A stretch of 21,237 nucleotides of DNA from a virus: IMG/VR virus record IMGVR_UViG_3300024344_000152, positions 1 to 21,237 of that record; one strand, 5' to 3'. Below are positions 1-11,573 of this stretch, piece after piece. The notes below the pieces were generated by a model, which worked only from the letters and a program-made list of their open reading frames with translations, was not told the origin of the DNA and made no database searches. A program made the position numbers and the translations under genes. Within the stretch, counting starts at the first letter, position 1; every line of letters begins with the position of its first letter.

Positions 1-1960
<1,960 letters not shown>

Positions 1961-1968
1961 GAGAGATC

Positions 1969-3228
1969 ATGGGATTTTTAAGTAAAATATTTAAAGGCTT
2001 TAAAAAGCTAGTTAAGAAAGTAGCGAAAGGAATTAAGAAAGTAGCTAAGTTTATATTCAAGCCAATTAAAGCTGTACTTAAACCTTTAGCAAAAGTATTT
2101 GGAAAACTAGGACCGCTAGGGACCATTGCATTAGGCATAATGCTTCCGGGGATTGGGAGTATTATGGGATCATGGTTTAATGCGGCAGGAGGAGCTTTCC
2201 AAGGATTGTTTGCGCCGGGATCTTTTATGCATAATGCTATAGGTGCTATTGGTAGAGGCATCAATGCGGCAGGACGCGCTGTTAATTGGGTACATGATAA
2301 TACTATTGGTAGAGTATTTGGAAAAGTTACTGATGTTATTAAAGGCGGAGTAAATAATTTAACTGGTGGAAAAACTGGAAGGTTTGGACAATGGGTAAAA
2401 GATTTTACAGGTAGAATTAAAGAAGGATGGAATAACTTTACTAAAAAATTATCATATAAAGGAGATGTATCTCTTCAAGATGGTGAATGGTTTGGAGGAG
2501 ATGTAGTTCAAATAGATGAAATAGCTAAAACCAGTACACAAGTAGTAGGTGATATGACTGGTCCTGAAATTAGAGCAGGCATAAAAGAAAGTGCAGACTT
2601 TACAACTCAAAGACAAGAAGTATGGTCAGCAGACGAACTTAAGTTTGATGTTCCTGAAGTAACACTAGATCCAGAGTCTTTAAAACTTGATCCAGAAAGT
2701 CTTAAGCCTGAAATAAATATACCTCCGCCAAGTTTAGATGTATCTGGTGTAGGACATAAGTTTGGAGATCAATCAGATCCCGGCTTGTTTAGCGACTGGA
2801 GTAGTGATGAATCTCTTGTTAATAATCTTTCAAACGTAGCCGGACGTGCAACTGATAAACTTGCAAATATAAACTTAGGCGTAGGAACTACTGGTGACAT
2901 TTATGATGCTTATGGTAAGTATCAACAAGGTGAAAACTTGTACTATACTTTATCTGGCGGACCAGATCCTATTAAACCTCGTATGCCCGGACAGGCTTCT
3001 TCTGGAATTTCAGGAGCTTTATTAAGCGGAGTAGATCAAGATACAATGGCTGATCCTTTGTACCAAATAGATACAACTCAATTTAGTAAAAATGATTCGG
3101 CAAGCTTTATTCAGAATAATGTATTAAAACAATTTGGAATGCCTAGTTCAGGATTGCCACAATTAGGATTACCAATGTTAGGTTGGGGATGGAACCTTGA
3201 TCAACATATGGCAGAAACGTGGGGTTAA
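1969..3228 (+). CDS. Putative virion protein with a lysine-rich amphipathic N-terminus
   Basis: The 419-aa product starts at an ATG preceded by GGAGAG at a good distance, right after the stop of the previous gene. Residues 1-46 contain 15 lysines and no acidic residue, spaced every 3-4 positions among Phe, Leu, Ile and Val; this is the pattern of a cationic amphipathic helix. A Gly-rich hydrophobic stretch (about 48-68) follows, then Gly/Ala/Asn-rich helices to about residue 150. A direct repeat of LDPESLK lies near residues 228-241. The C-terminal half is acidic and polar with several Pro-Gly turns. Similar proteins sit beside QFN-repeat proteins in marine phages as far as I recall. The N-terminus suggests membrane insertion, perhaps during DNA entry, but that is inference and no known domain is identified. 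Confidence 0.68.
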   Translation: MGFLSKIFKGFKKLVKKVAKGIKKVAKFIFKPIKAVLKPLAKVFGKLGPLGTIALGIMLPGIGSIMGSWFNAAGGAFQGLFAPGSFMHNAIGAIGRGINAAGRAVNWVHDNTIGRVFGKVTDVIKGGVNNLTGGKTGRFGQWVKDFTGRIKEGWNNFTKKLSYKGDVSLQDGEWFGGDVVQIDEIAKTSTQVVGDMTGPEIRAGIKESADFTTQRQEVWSADELKFDVPEVTLDPESLKLDPESLKPEINIPPPSLDVSGVGHKFGDQSDPGLFSDWSSDESLVNNLSNVAGRATDKLANINLGVGTTGDIYDAYGKYQQGENLYYTLSGGPDPIKPRMPGQASSGISGALLSGVDQDTMADPLYQIDTTQFSKNDSASFIQNNVLKQFGMPSSGLPQLGLPMLGWGWNLDQHMAETWG

Positions 3229-3232
3229 TAAT

Positions 3233-3877
3233 ATGGAATTAAATAAAGATCAAATGATTGACCAAGAAGCTCTAAGAATGCGACCGCCTTTTGACGGTCC
3301 TGTGCCCGGACAATCTTTAACGAGGAATCCAGAAGGTGCGGCTCCTTACGAGCAGTCACCAGAAATGGTAGACTTAAGAGAAGCATCTCAAGCTATATTC
3401 TTAAGTTTATTAGAGCCTGTAATGTTTAGGCAAGTAACTAAATTAATGATTGAAGGTACAAGCATTGAAGACATTACTAAGATGTTATTGATTGGAGGAT
3501 TATCTAAAGGAAAATTTAATCCTGATTTAATGGTCTTATTAATAGAACCAGTAATGTTAATGCTTATGGCGATTGCTGAAAAAGTAGGTATTAAGAATTT
3601 TAAAATGTATCGTGGAGAAGAAGAAGACGAGGCAGAAGAGCCTATGGATCCTGCGGCAGAAGAATGGGTTAAACGTCAAGTAGAAAAAGCACAAAGAGAT
3701 GAGCTTAATAATTTAAACCCTAAAAAATTCTCAGACGTTAATGTAAGAAGAATAAGCGGAAGTCCTGTTGATCAAGAAATTATGGATAAGCTTGAGGCAA
3801 TAGATGTAACAGAAATAAGAGAGAGCTTAATGGCTAGACCTGAACGCTCTGATAATAGTTTAATGGGGAGAGAATAA
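3233..3877 (+). CDS. Conserved phage protein of unknown function
   Basis: The 214-aa product is called from the ATG at 3233, four bases after the previous stop, with GGGG about nine bases upstream. An in-frame TTG at 3197 would overlap the previous gene and is less likely. The N-terminus holds FDGPVPGQSLTRNPEG, a Pro/Gly motif I associate with small conserved proteins in marine phage structural clusters. Residues around 50-125 form hydrophobic helices rich in Met, Leu and Ile (for example VLLIEPVMLMLMAIAEKVG). An acidic patch (EEEDEAEEP) and a charged C-terminus follow. The stop overlaps the next ATG by one base (TAATG), so the two genes are probably translationally coupled. It lies between two presumed virion proteins and probably takes part in the same assembly step. 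The function is not known. Confidence 0.68.
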   Translation: MELNKDQMIDQEALRMRPPFDGPVPGQSLTRNPEGAAPYEQSPEMVDLREASQAIFLSLLEPVMFRQVTKLMIEGTSIEDITKMLLIGGLSKGKFNPDLMVLLIEPVMLMLMAIAEKVGIKNFKMYRGEEEDEAEEPMDPAAEEWVKRQVEKAQRDELNNLNPKKFSDVNVRRISGSPVDQEIMDKLEAIDVTEIRESLMARPERSDNSLMGRE

Positions 3878-5838
3878 TGCCAGAACAAACAGATATGGGT
3901 AACTTAATGGCTAATTGGGACACAATGTCTATGGAACAATTAGGCTCTTCTTTATTAGCTCGTAAAGGCGAAATGGCGGCGCGTGCGGCAAAGCAAAGAA
4001 AAAAAGATGACCGCGTAGCTATGGCTATGGGTGTTCTTATGGCAGGACAAACTATTTTTAAAAATGCTGTTGATAATCGTATTGAAGAAAACAATGCTAT
4101 TGGTGCATTGAGACAAGGACAAGCAGACGTTAGACAAAGTCAAATACAAAAAATTGCTCCTTTATATAATCATATGCAAAATTTTAAAGGTGATACAGAG
4201 TATGCTAACTCTGACGAATTTATGGAGGCGTTTGCAAATAGTTCTGATTTTGATGCTTTTGTTAATGCATTAGGACCAGACATGGATGTTATGTTTAAAG
4301 ATCACATAGAACTTGATACGAGTACAGGAACAGGAAGTGCTAGAACTGGTAGAAGACAACTTTCAAAAGGCATAGCAAAAAACATGTATGAAGGATGGGG
4401 TGATTTTGATAGTCAAATGCGAGGACTATTTACTATAGGCGCTGAGGAAGATTTATATTCAAGACTTACTGGTCTTAGTGCAGGAGATTTAGAAATTGTT
4501 TTAGCTAAAAGACTTGCAGATCAAAACAGACAACTTAAAAGAAGCGGAAGAATTACTAATGTTGTTGGTAATGTAAAAAACGTATTAGATTCTTTTGGAT
4601 TGGCATATGATTATGATGAAGATAAACAAGAGCGTTTAGACGCATTACAAGCTCGTCTTGATGCAGGCGAACTAACAGAAGAAGATTATGCTTTAGCTCT
4701 TGAAAAAGAAAAAAAGAGAATAAATATCTTTAGAGAAATAAGCTATGAAAAAGAAGCTTGGGAAATAACTATGGATAGAGTTAGTCCTTACGCAACTATG
4801 AAAGAACTAGGTGATCAAATGAAAGCTAATCCTGCTTATGGTGATTGGACTGAAAAAGGAATGGCAGTAGACGATTGGAGCGGCGAAGGCGGACTAATTG
4901 ATATGTACCTTGGTGACTTAGATAATTTATATAACAATAATTATCAGATGGGTTTAGAGAAAACATGGGGACTTGGTAGTGCTCCTATAATTGGTAACTT
5001 AAACGTCTTTAATGAAGTTGATCAGTTACAGGAAGAACTTAAAGGAAACATAGGTAAGCAATACTATGGCGGATATAAAAGAAGAATTGCAGGATTAATG
5101 GCAAGACTACAAGAAGATCAAGAGTTTAATAAAGCTATGTTTAATACAAGTACACCAATTAGAGATACTAATGAAATAGCTAGAAGAGCTACAGCATATG
5201 TTATTGGAGTATCTGCAAAACATAAAAGCGAAATTGTTGCCGCAGATCTACCCGGATCGGGTAAGCAAGGAATGAATTTTGAGCATTCTTTTGATACTGT
5301 AGATCGTACTATCTATGGTATGTTTAAAGTAGAAGATGGTCAGTTTATTGCTGAACAAGCTTTTTGGGATATGGATTTTGATCATTCTAGATTGGGAGCA
5401 CTTGAAGAAGAGATAAAACATATAATGGGTAATCTTACAAACATAAGTGAACAAGATAGATTAACTCTTCAAAATAAATTAATAGAAGCAATAAATCCTG
5501 TTGAAAATTTTGGAGGACTTGCAACTGCTGAATTTAAAGCAACTATGAAAGATGCTTATGATATTGATTGGAACATGACTAATGCTGAAATTGTAGACAG
5601 CATTAATGCAATGGGAGATGATATAAGTTGGGAAGAAGCATATGAATTTTTCATGCAAAGACAACCGGACGTTATAAAAAAATCTCCTCCTTACCTCAGT
5701 AACCGTAAAACGATTGAGGATGATAGACCTAGAACACAGGATAGAGGTCAGCTTTCTACTCTTGAAGAACTTCAACCTGAGGAAGAAGACTACTTTTACG
5801 ATCCTAGACGAATGGAAGACGAGCTTTACGGATTATAA
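3877..5838 (+). CDS. Putative virion or internal protein (653 aa), function unknown
   Basis: The ATG shares one base with the preceding stop. The protein opens with a charged helical segment containing a basic patch (KQRKKDD, near residues 43-49), then a hydrophobic Met/Ala-rich helix (about 50-65) ending in GQTIFKNAVDN. The remainder is mixed alpha-helical, with two dense acidic/basic stretches (around residues 245-290) and an acidic Tyr-rich C-terminus (EEEDYFYDPRR). No enzymatic motif was recognised. Its size, its place between small structural genes and the 1899-aa giant, and its tight spacing (three bases to the next ATG) fit an internal virion or ejection protein. This assignment rests on context only. 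Confidence 0.62.
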   Translation: MPEQTDMGNLMANWDTMSMEQLGSSLLARKGEMAARAAKQRKKDDRVAMAMGVLMAGQTIFKNAVDNRIEENNAIGALRQGQADVRQSQIQKIAPLYNHMQNFKGDTEYANSDEFMEAFANSSDFDAFVNALGPDMDVMFKDHIELDTSTGTGSARTGRRQLSKGIAKNMYEGWGDFDSQMRGLFTIGAEEDLYSRLTGLSAGDLEIVLAKRLADQNRQLKRSGRITNVVGNVKNVLDSFGLAYDYDEDKQERLDALQARLDAGELTEEDYALALEKEKKRINIFREISYEKEAWEITMDRVSPYATMKELGDQMKANPAYGDWTEKGMAVDDWSGEGGLIDMYLGDLDNLYNNNYQMGLEKTWGLGSAPIIGNLNVFNEVDQLQEELKGNIGKQYYGGYKRRIAGLMARLQEDQEFNKAMFNTSTPIRDTNEIARRATAYVIGVSAKHKSEIVAADLPGSGKQGMNFEHSFDTVDRTIYGMFKVEDGQFIAEQAFWDMDFDHSRLGALEEEIKHIMGNLTNISEQDRLTLQNKLIEAINPVENFGGLATAEFKATMKDAYDIDWNMTNAEIVDSINAMGDDISWEEAYEFFMQRQPDVIKKSPPYLSNRKTIEDDRPRTQDRGQLSTLEELQPEEEDYFYDPRRMEDELYGL

Positions 5839-5841
5839 AAT

Positions 5842-8800
5842 ATGACATCTAGTACAAAACAAGCATTTGACGCTTATATAGATCTTACTAGGAAACAAAG
5901 AGAAGGAGCACTCGCTCCTCAAGAAGAAGAGCCTTCTATTTCAGAAGCACTTGCAACTCTATATAATAATCAAAATAACAAAAGAACATCAGAAGAAGTA
6001 CAATCTGATGTAGGTATTCCTTTGTCTCAACAAATTGTAGAAGAATCAACAGAGCCTGTTGAAGAAATAGATGAAGAATTAGAAGAAGCATATAACAGTC
6101 CTAAATATGTTGCGCCTGCTAAAACTAGACTTAGATATCCTAGAACAAAAGTAAGAGGTATTCCTATTGGAGGACCTGCTTTACCTGACTTTGGTTCTGG
6201 TAAAGGATATTCAATTTCTTCTTTAGAAAGGAACGCGGACTTTAATCGTGTTGCAGATAGGTTTTTTGAGAACATAGGTAAAGACGAAGATATTATTGAA
6301 TACTTAAGAGATTCAGATTGGAATGTTGGAAGTGCAGGAACTCGTATGCTTGAGATGAAAGGATGGGACCAACAAACAAAAGAAGATTATATATGGCTAA
6401 AAGATAAATTTGATAGAGCAGAAGTAACAGGCGCAGGAGAATTCTTTGAAGCCTTTTGGGATATTGGTATAGACTTAGTACGAGATCCAGTTAATTTACT
6501 TACTCTGTTTACTGCTCCTGCAAGTCTTGGAGGTTCATTTGCGGCAAGAGCAGGAATGCAACAAGCAATGAAAGAAGCTACAAAAAGACTTTCATTATCT
6601 TTAGTTAAAGATCCGAAGACTAAAAAGAAACTAACTAAACAAGTTTATAAGAATGCTTTTAAAGAAGAACTAAAAGGAAACTATTGGAATGCTTTAGGTA
6701 AGCCTGCTGTGTTTGGTGTAGCAGAAGGAGCCGCCTTTACTGGTCCCCACGATTATTTTTTACAAGGACAAGAACAGCATTTAGGACTGAGAGAAAACAT
6801 AGACGCTACTCGAGTTGCTCTTTCTGCCGGAATTGGTGGTGTTTTTGGAGGAACAGTCGGAGGAGCTATTGGTGCTAAGACAGCGTTAGGTCCTTACTAT
6901 TCTAGAATGATGAAAGAATATTCAGACGAAGCACGTATTGTTAGACAAGTTAAAGAACAACAGAAAAAAGCTAGTCCAACTGGTCCAATGGATTCTGTAG
7001 GCGCAATGAGAGTAAAAGGATCAAAAGTATTAAGAGAAGATCTTGAAGAAGAAAATGAAATACTAAACTGGCTTATAAATAGAACAGACGATATAAAAGG
7101 ATATGCTAGTAAAGCAGGACAACCTTTTAGAAAAGCAATAGGATATACTATTGGTCGCTCAACTTCTGTAGTAATGGATTATGCAAACAATTCTCCAACT
7201 CTTCAAAAGTTTCTTGAAGATATAAGATATGATTGGTATAAAAGAGTTACAAAAGATGTTGTTGAAGGAGTAGATATTCAAGCAGAAGGAGGAACTTTTG
7301 CAGAAATTTGGAATATGTTTAGATCTCCTTGGCAGTATTCTTTACAAAAATCTATGCAAAATGTAAGCAGAGCCGGAAGACAAAAAGGAAAAGGATTTTG
7401 GAGAAATGCAGAAAATATTTTAACTGATAAGTTAGATCCTAATAAACAAGGGATGGTAGTAGGTCTTGCATTACGTATAAGAAAACAAGCAGACGGCGGT
7501 TATGGTGATATTAATACTCGTGTTACTCAAAAAATAGAGGGTAAAGATGTTACAGTAATGGAGCCTATGATTGGAAAAGAAGTACAGTATGTAGGAGACG
7601 AAGGAGTTAATAAAACAATTCTTTTTGATGACATTGATACAGATTTAATAGATGCGGCTATGCAACTACAAGACCTGTCAAATACAATGTTTAAGGCTTT
7701 GGTTACGGAAGGTGTTCTTTTACCTGTACAACAAGTATTAAATTATTTTCCTAGAAAATTTCAACACGATAAAATTATTGCTGATCGTGCAAACTTTGAA
7801 AAAATTATTATAGATTCGCCACATGCAGATCCTTTAAGCTCAGCCTCATATCAAGCAGGCTATGTGTCATTATCAGATGCATATGATCCCCAACAATTTA
7901 GACATCTTATAGATCCTAAAACTAACAAACCTTTTAAAAAGATTTCGGAATTTAAAAGAGATGTTAGTATTCCTTCTCAAATAAATACACTAGAAGAATT
8001 ATATAATTTTGCATATGCAGGAAAACTAGACAAGTCAGGATTGTTTCCTGATACAATTAAAAAACAAAAAGATGTTTTCTTAACAGCAGAATCAATGACA
8101 AGAGATCAAATAGCTTTTGGAAGAGATTTTGTACAAGAAGCTATGCAAAAGAATGGTGTAAAGAGTCCCGAAGAATTGTTTAAATTAAAAGAAACAAATA
8201 CAGAACTTTATGATGCTATATGGTTAGATGCTAAAGAATTAAAAGCTACAAAAATTGTAGACGATATGTTAAGCTATGCTGACGATCCTTTTTTAAATCC
8301 TATGTATTTAGAAACAATAAATTATGGTCAATGGAGTGTCGCGCCTGCAAGTAATGTAATGTTTAGAGCAAAGCCGGGAGCAGGTTTTCAAAAATCAAGA
8401 GTGTTTAGTGAAATAGACGATTCTTTATTTGCTCCATATATAGACAATGATATTGTGAGAGTAATGTCAGACTATATTAACTCTTCATCTAGATCCATAG
8501 CTCGAACAAGAAAGTTTGGTAAGGGACCAGAAGATTTTAAAGACAATGTTTTATTAAAAATAAGAGACGAGCTTAGAGAAAATGGAGTAGATATTACTGA
8601 GTCTAATAAAGTTGTAAAATATGTTGAGAAAATGTATGGTGAAATGACAGGCATAGATACTTATAAAAGATGGACAGGTGCTTGGGGACATATATCAGAT
8701 ACACTTAAACTTTCACAACAGCTTGCTCACTTACCTTTAGCTACAATTTCAAGTTTAACAGAACCTTTCTTATTAGCCGGAAGAGTTGAATGGAAAGATT

Positions 8801-11541
8801 ATCCACAAGCAGGTAAAGACTTTTTTAATGCCATGGGCAAAGGAATTAAAAAGGACATGGAAAGATGGGGACGTGCATGGAAAAAAGTTAAGGGAGAAGA
8901 TGTAAAAGGCTTTAAAGATATTGACGATGCTGTTTGGGAAGAAGCATATAAAACAGGATTGGCAATGGAGCAAGCAGTTTTTCAAAGACTTGAAGGATTA
9001 TATGGTGAAGCACCAAGCAGTAACCTAGCAAAAACAATTCAAAATACTTTCTTCCAAGCTAACTTACTTACTCAATGGACAGGTGCTGTACAGTTAGCGG
9101 CATTTACTACTGGTAAAAGAATGATTCTAGAAAGTTCTGAAAGACTTTATAATCATGCAACTGGAATTGCAAAATTAACAGACGAACAATTTAAATTAGA
9201 AACTAAAAAACTTTGGGAAGCAGGCATTGATGATAGAAAAGCAATGGCTTGGTATAAAAATTCTTTAGATGAAAATGGTAATTTTTCTGAAGCACTAGCA
9301 AAAAGTAATAAGCAAGTAAAAGGTCAACTTGCTGTTACAGGAAAATGGAAAAGAAGAAGCGATGAGTCTGCTATAGAAAAAGGAAATTTGTCAACGAAAT
9401 CTAAAAAAAGAGGATGGGAAAGTACAAACTTATCATTCTATGAAAACCATTATGTTAGGGGAGCTACAAGATTTGCAAAAGAAATTATTCTTAATCCAAG
9501 TACTGTAGAAGCTAATAGACCTTTATGGTATGGCTCACCTGCCGGAACACTTCTTACTCAGTTTGCCGGATATCCTACTGCGTTTAATAATACAGTATTA
9601 AAACGAGTAGCAACAGAAGTATATCAAAACCCTGTACAAGCTACACCTCAAATTGTTGCAATGATGACAATGATGACAGGAGTTGCTACAATGATGAATG
9701 CTTTACGTAGTCAAGGAAGAAGTTTAGAAGACGAGCCAGAACAAATAGCATTGAAAGCTGTTCAAAGATGGGGAGGATTAGGACCTTTTGAATATCTTTA
9801 TAGATATAATGTTAATGCCGGATATGGTAGTGGACAAATGGGTGCTTTACTTAAAGCTCCGGCAGGACCTATTGTACAAGACGTAGTTGATTCTGTTTTA
9901 TATAGAAAAGGAATAGGACAAACTGTTGCCGCAAACCTTCCTTTGTCTGCCGCTTATCCAATGTTAATGGATGAAGAAGCAAAACAACAAATTAAAGATT
10001 ATGGAAAAGCTTTTGATAAAGCAACTTGGGATCGTGTCTTTGGACCAGAGAAAAAACCTAAGAAACCTAAAAAAGGAGATCCTTCTCCTTATGCTAGAAA
10101 GTCTTTTAGATCGGGTTACAAAAGAAAAACATATGCAACTGGTGGTGAAGTAACAGATAGTGACCAAGATTATGTAAACTTTTTTACTAGAGAATTAAGG
10201 CACGAAGCACCAGTATTAAATGATGGTGCAATTATTCCTGAGTATGCAGAAGAAGAATTAAAAGACTTTTCAAAAGGAATAACTGAAACTGTATATAGAA
10301 AACTTGATAGCGATTTAGATGCTGAACATGTTGAAGACTTTATAATAACAAATAAAGTAGGCGTACATGCGCACACAAAAGATAACGGACAAGTTCCTTT
10401 TAAAGTAAGATTAAATAATCCATTAGATTTACGCGCAAGAAAAGTTGAAGACTTTAAAGGCGTAGAGTTTATGGAAGAGTTAAAGTCTAGAAAAGAATTA
10501 CAAAATACAATTATTAAACATTCTAAATTTCCAAAAGTTTTAGCTCAAGGAAGAGTAGAAGAAGTTATAGATGATTATAATTTTATATTAAGAGAAATGT
10601 CAAGGCATTTTCCTGTTGAAAATAATGCTAGAGTTAAACTAGCTATGGATGTTAAGTTCAGTAGAGATCTTAGAAATCTATTTAATGAGTTAGGTTATGA
10701 TAGTATTATTTACAATAACGAAGGAGAGAAGAGTGTAGTATTATTTGAGCCGGGACAAACTAGAAAGTTATCTGCTTCTCCTCAAAACGAAACCGAGATG
10801 TCAAGAGAAAAATATTTTGCAGGCGGTGCAATTTTATCGGCTCTTCTAAGAAATAGAAACAAAGAAGAGAGAAAAGTTAGAACTGTAGAAAGAGGAGACA
10901 CTTTATCAAAAATCGCCGAAGAAGAAAAAGTAGATATTAATAGACTTATTAAAGAAAATAGTATTGAAGATCCTAATAAGATTACAAGAGGACAAAGACT
11001 TTTTATTCCTACAGGAAAAACAAGAAAAGAACCCCTCATTCCTACAAATATAAGACAGTTTGCTTATGATATTTTTGGAGGAAAAGAACCACTAACAGAG
11101 AAGAAATTACAAACTGATGAATTGAATGCATTAAGAGCCATTGTTAAAGAAAATGTAAGCAAAGGTAGAATGAATATTGGGTATGATGATTATAAAACTG
11201 AAGACTCAGGCAGAAGTGATATTGCGCAAAAAGGCAGAGAGTCTATGGGTAATTTAGAATTTATTGATAAACTAAGTAACCCTTACTATTCTTTAAAAAC
11301 AACACTAGGTAAAAGTAGTATTCAAGTTAAAGATGATAATGTGTATGTCATAGATCAGTATGATTTTAGTGATCCAGATGATGCGCCAGATTCAGGTCGT
11401 AAGTTTATTCCAGATGCTTATAGAGCAGGCACAGATATATACAGACAAATGAGAAATATTGGAAGACACTTTGGAAGTGACACAGGAGAAGGCTCACCTG
11501 TTCGCATAAATTTAGGAAATAGAAAAGATTTTGGAATTTAA
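5842..11541 (+). CDS. Giant multidomain virion/ejection protein with ART-like and LysM domains
   Basis: The 1899-aa protein starts three bases after the previous stop without a clear Shine-Dalgarno sequence, suggesting coupling. Residues ~200-240 and ~320-350 hold hydrophobic or Gly-rich helices (for example GIGGVFGGTVGGAIGA). Residues ~970-1290 are mainly helical and include LTQFAGYPTAFNNTVLKR (1238-1255) and a Met-rich hydrophobic stretch near 1270-1290, resembling regions seen in large phage polyvalent or internal virion proteins. Residues ~1440-1645 look like an ADP-ribosyltransferase-type fold: NPLDLR at 1526-1531, GYDSIIYNNEG at 1618-1628 and VVLFEPGQ at 1632-1639 match the layout of the ART-PolyVal family. 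A LysM domain occupies 1679-1723 (VERGDTLSKIAEEEK to QRLFIP). Two Y-x-x-G-G-like motifs (YATGGEV 1431-1437, YFAGGAI 1658-1664) flank the ART segment. I infer that it is packaged and injected, with LysM binding peptidoglycan; catalytic residues of the ART domain were not verified. Confidence 0.75.
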   Translation: MTSSTKQAFDAYIDLTRKQREGALAPQEEEPSISEALATLYNNQNNKRTSEEVQSDVGIPLSQQIVEESTEPVEEIDEELEEAYNSPKYVAPAKTRLRYPRTKVRGIPIGGPALPDFGSGKGYSISSLERNADFNRVADRFFENIGKDEDIIEYLRDSDWNVGSAGTRMLEMKGWDQQTKEDYIWLKDKFDRAEVTGAGEFFEAFWDIGIDLVRDPVNLLTLFTAPASLGGSFAARAGMQQAMKEATKRLSLSLVKDPKTKKKLTKQVYKNAFKEELKGNYWNALGKPAVFGVAEGAAFTGPHDYFLQGQEQHLGLRENIDATRVALSAGIGGVFGGTVGGAIGAKTALGPYYSRMMKEYSDEARIVRQVKEQQKKASPTGPMDSVGAMRVKGSKVLREDLEEENEILNWLINRTDDIKGYASKAGQPFRKAIGYTIGRSTSVVMDYANNSPTLQKFLEDIRYDWYKRVTKDVVEGVDIQAEGGTFAEIWNMFRSPWQYSLQKSMQNVSRAGRQKGKGFWRNAENILTDKLDPNKQGMVVGLALRIRKQADGGYGDINTRVTQKIEGKDVTVMEPMIGKEVQYVGDEGVNKTILFDDIDTDLIDAAMQLQDLSNTMFKALVTEGVLLPVQQVLNYFPRKFQHDKIIADRANFEKIIIDSPHADPLSSASYQAGYVSLSDAYDPQQFRHLIDPKTNKPFKKISEFKRDVSIPSQINTLEELYNFAYAGKLDKSGLFPDTIKKQKDVFLTAESMTRDQIAFGRDFVQEAMQKNGVKSPEELFKLKETNTELYDAIWLDAKELKATKIVDDMLSYADDPFLNPMYLETINYGQWSVAPASNVMFRAKPGAGFQKSRVFSEIDDSLFAPYIDNDIVRVMSDYINSSSRSIARTRKFGKGPEDFKDNVLLKIRDELRENGVDITESNKVVKYVEKMYGEMTGIDTYKRWTGAWGHISDTLKLSQQLAHLPLATISSLTEPFLLAGRVEWKDYPQAGKDFFNAMGKGIKKDMERWGRAWKKVKGEDVKGFKDIDDAVWEEAYKTGLAMEQAVFQRLEGLYGEAPSSNLAKTIQNTFFQANLLTQWTGAVQLAAFTTGKRMILESSERLYNHATGIAKLTDEQFKLETKKLWEAGIDDRKAMAWYKNSLDENGNFSEALAKSNKQVKGQLAVTGKWKRRSDESAIEKGNLSTKSKKRGWESTNLSFYENHYVRGATRFAKEIILNPSTVEANRPLWYGSPAGTLLTQFAGYPTAFNNTVLKRVATEVYQNPVQATPQIVAMMTMMTGVATMMNALRSQGRSLEDEPEQIALKAVQRWGGLGPFEYLYRYNVNAGYGSGQMGALLKAPAGPIVQDVVDSVLYRKGIGQTVAANLPLSAAYPMLMDEEAKQQIKDYGKAFDKATWDRVFGPEKKPKKPKKGDPSPYARKSFRSGYKRKTYATGGEVTDSDQDYVNFFTRELRHEAPVLNDGAIIPEYAEEELKDFSKGITETVYRKLDSDLDAEHVEDFIITNKVGVHAHTKDNGQVPFKVRLNNPLDLRARKVEDFKGVEFMEELKSRKELQNTIIKHSKFPKVLAQGRVEEVIDDYNFILREMSRHFPVENNARVKLAMDVKFSRDLRNLFNELGYDSIIYNNEGEKSVVLFEPGQTRKLSASPQNETEMSREKYFAGGAILSALLRNRNKEERKVRTVERGDTLSKIAEEEKVDINRLIKENSIEDPNKITRGQRLFIPTGKTRKEPLIPTNIRQFAYDIFGGKEPLTEKKLQTDELNALRAIVKENVSKGRMNIGYDDYKTEDSGRSDIAQKGRESMGNLEFIDKLSNPYYSLKTTLGKSSIQVKDDNVYVIDQYDFSDPDDAPDSGRKFIPDAYRAGTDIYRQMRNIGRHFGSDTGEGSPVRINLGNRKDFGI

Positions 11542-11544
11542 TAC

Positions 11545-11573
11545 TTGACGGATTTATTATACGATGCTATTAT
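11545..11573 (+). promoter_or_regulatory. Candidate sigma70-type promoter with extended -10
   Basis: TTGACG at 11545-11550 (5 of 6 matches to the -35 consensus) and TATTAT at 11568-11573 (5 of 6 to the -10 consensus) are separated by exactly 17 bp. A TG dinucleotide one base before the -10 forms an extended -10 element. The predicted start site near 11580 lies after the start codon of the 55-aa gene but upstream of the holin. The promoter would therefore drive the holin and the following small-gene block. It sits in the only gap between the giant virion gene and this block. Confidence 0.5.

Noticed and set aside
10876-11010. LysM region as part of an endolysin
   Set aside because: It is only a binding domain within an 1899-aa virion-type protein; no lysozyme, amidase or peptidase motif was seen nearby.
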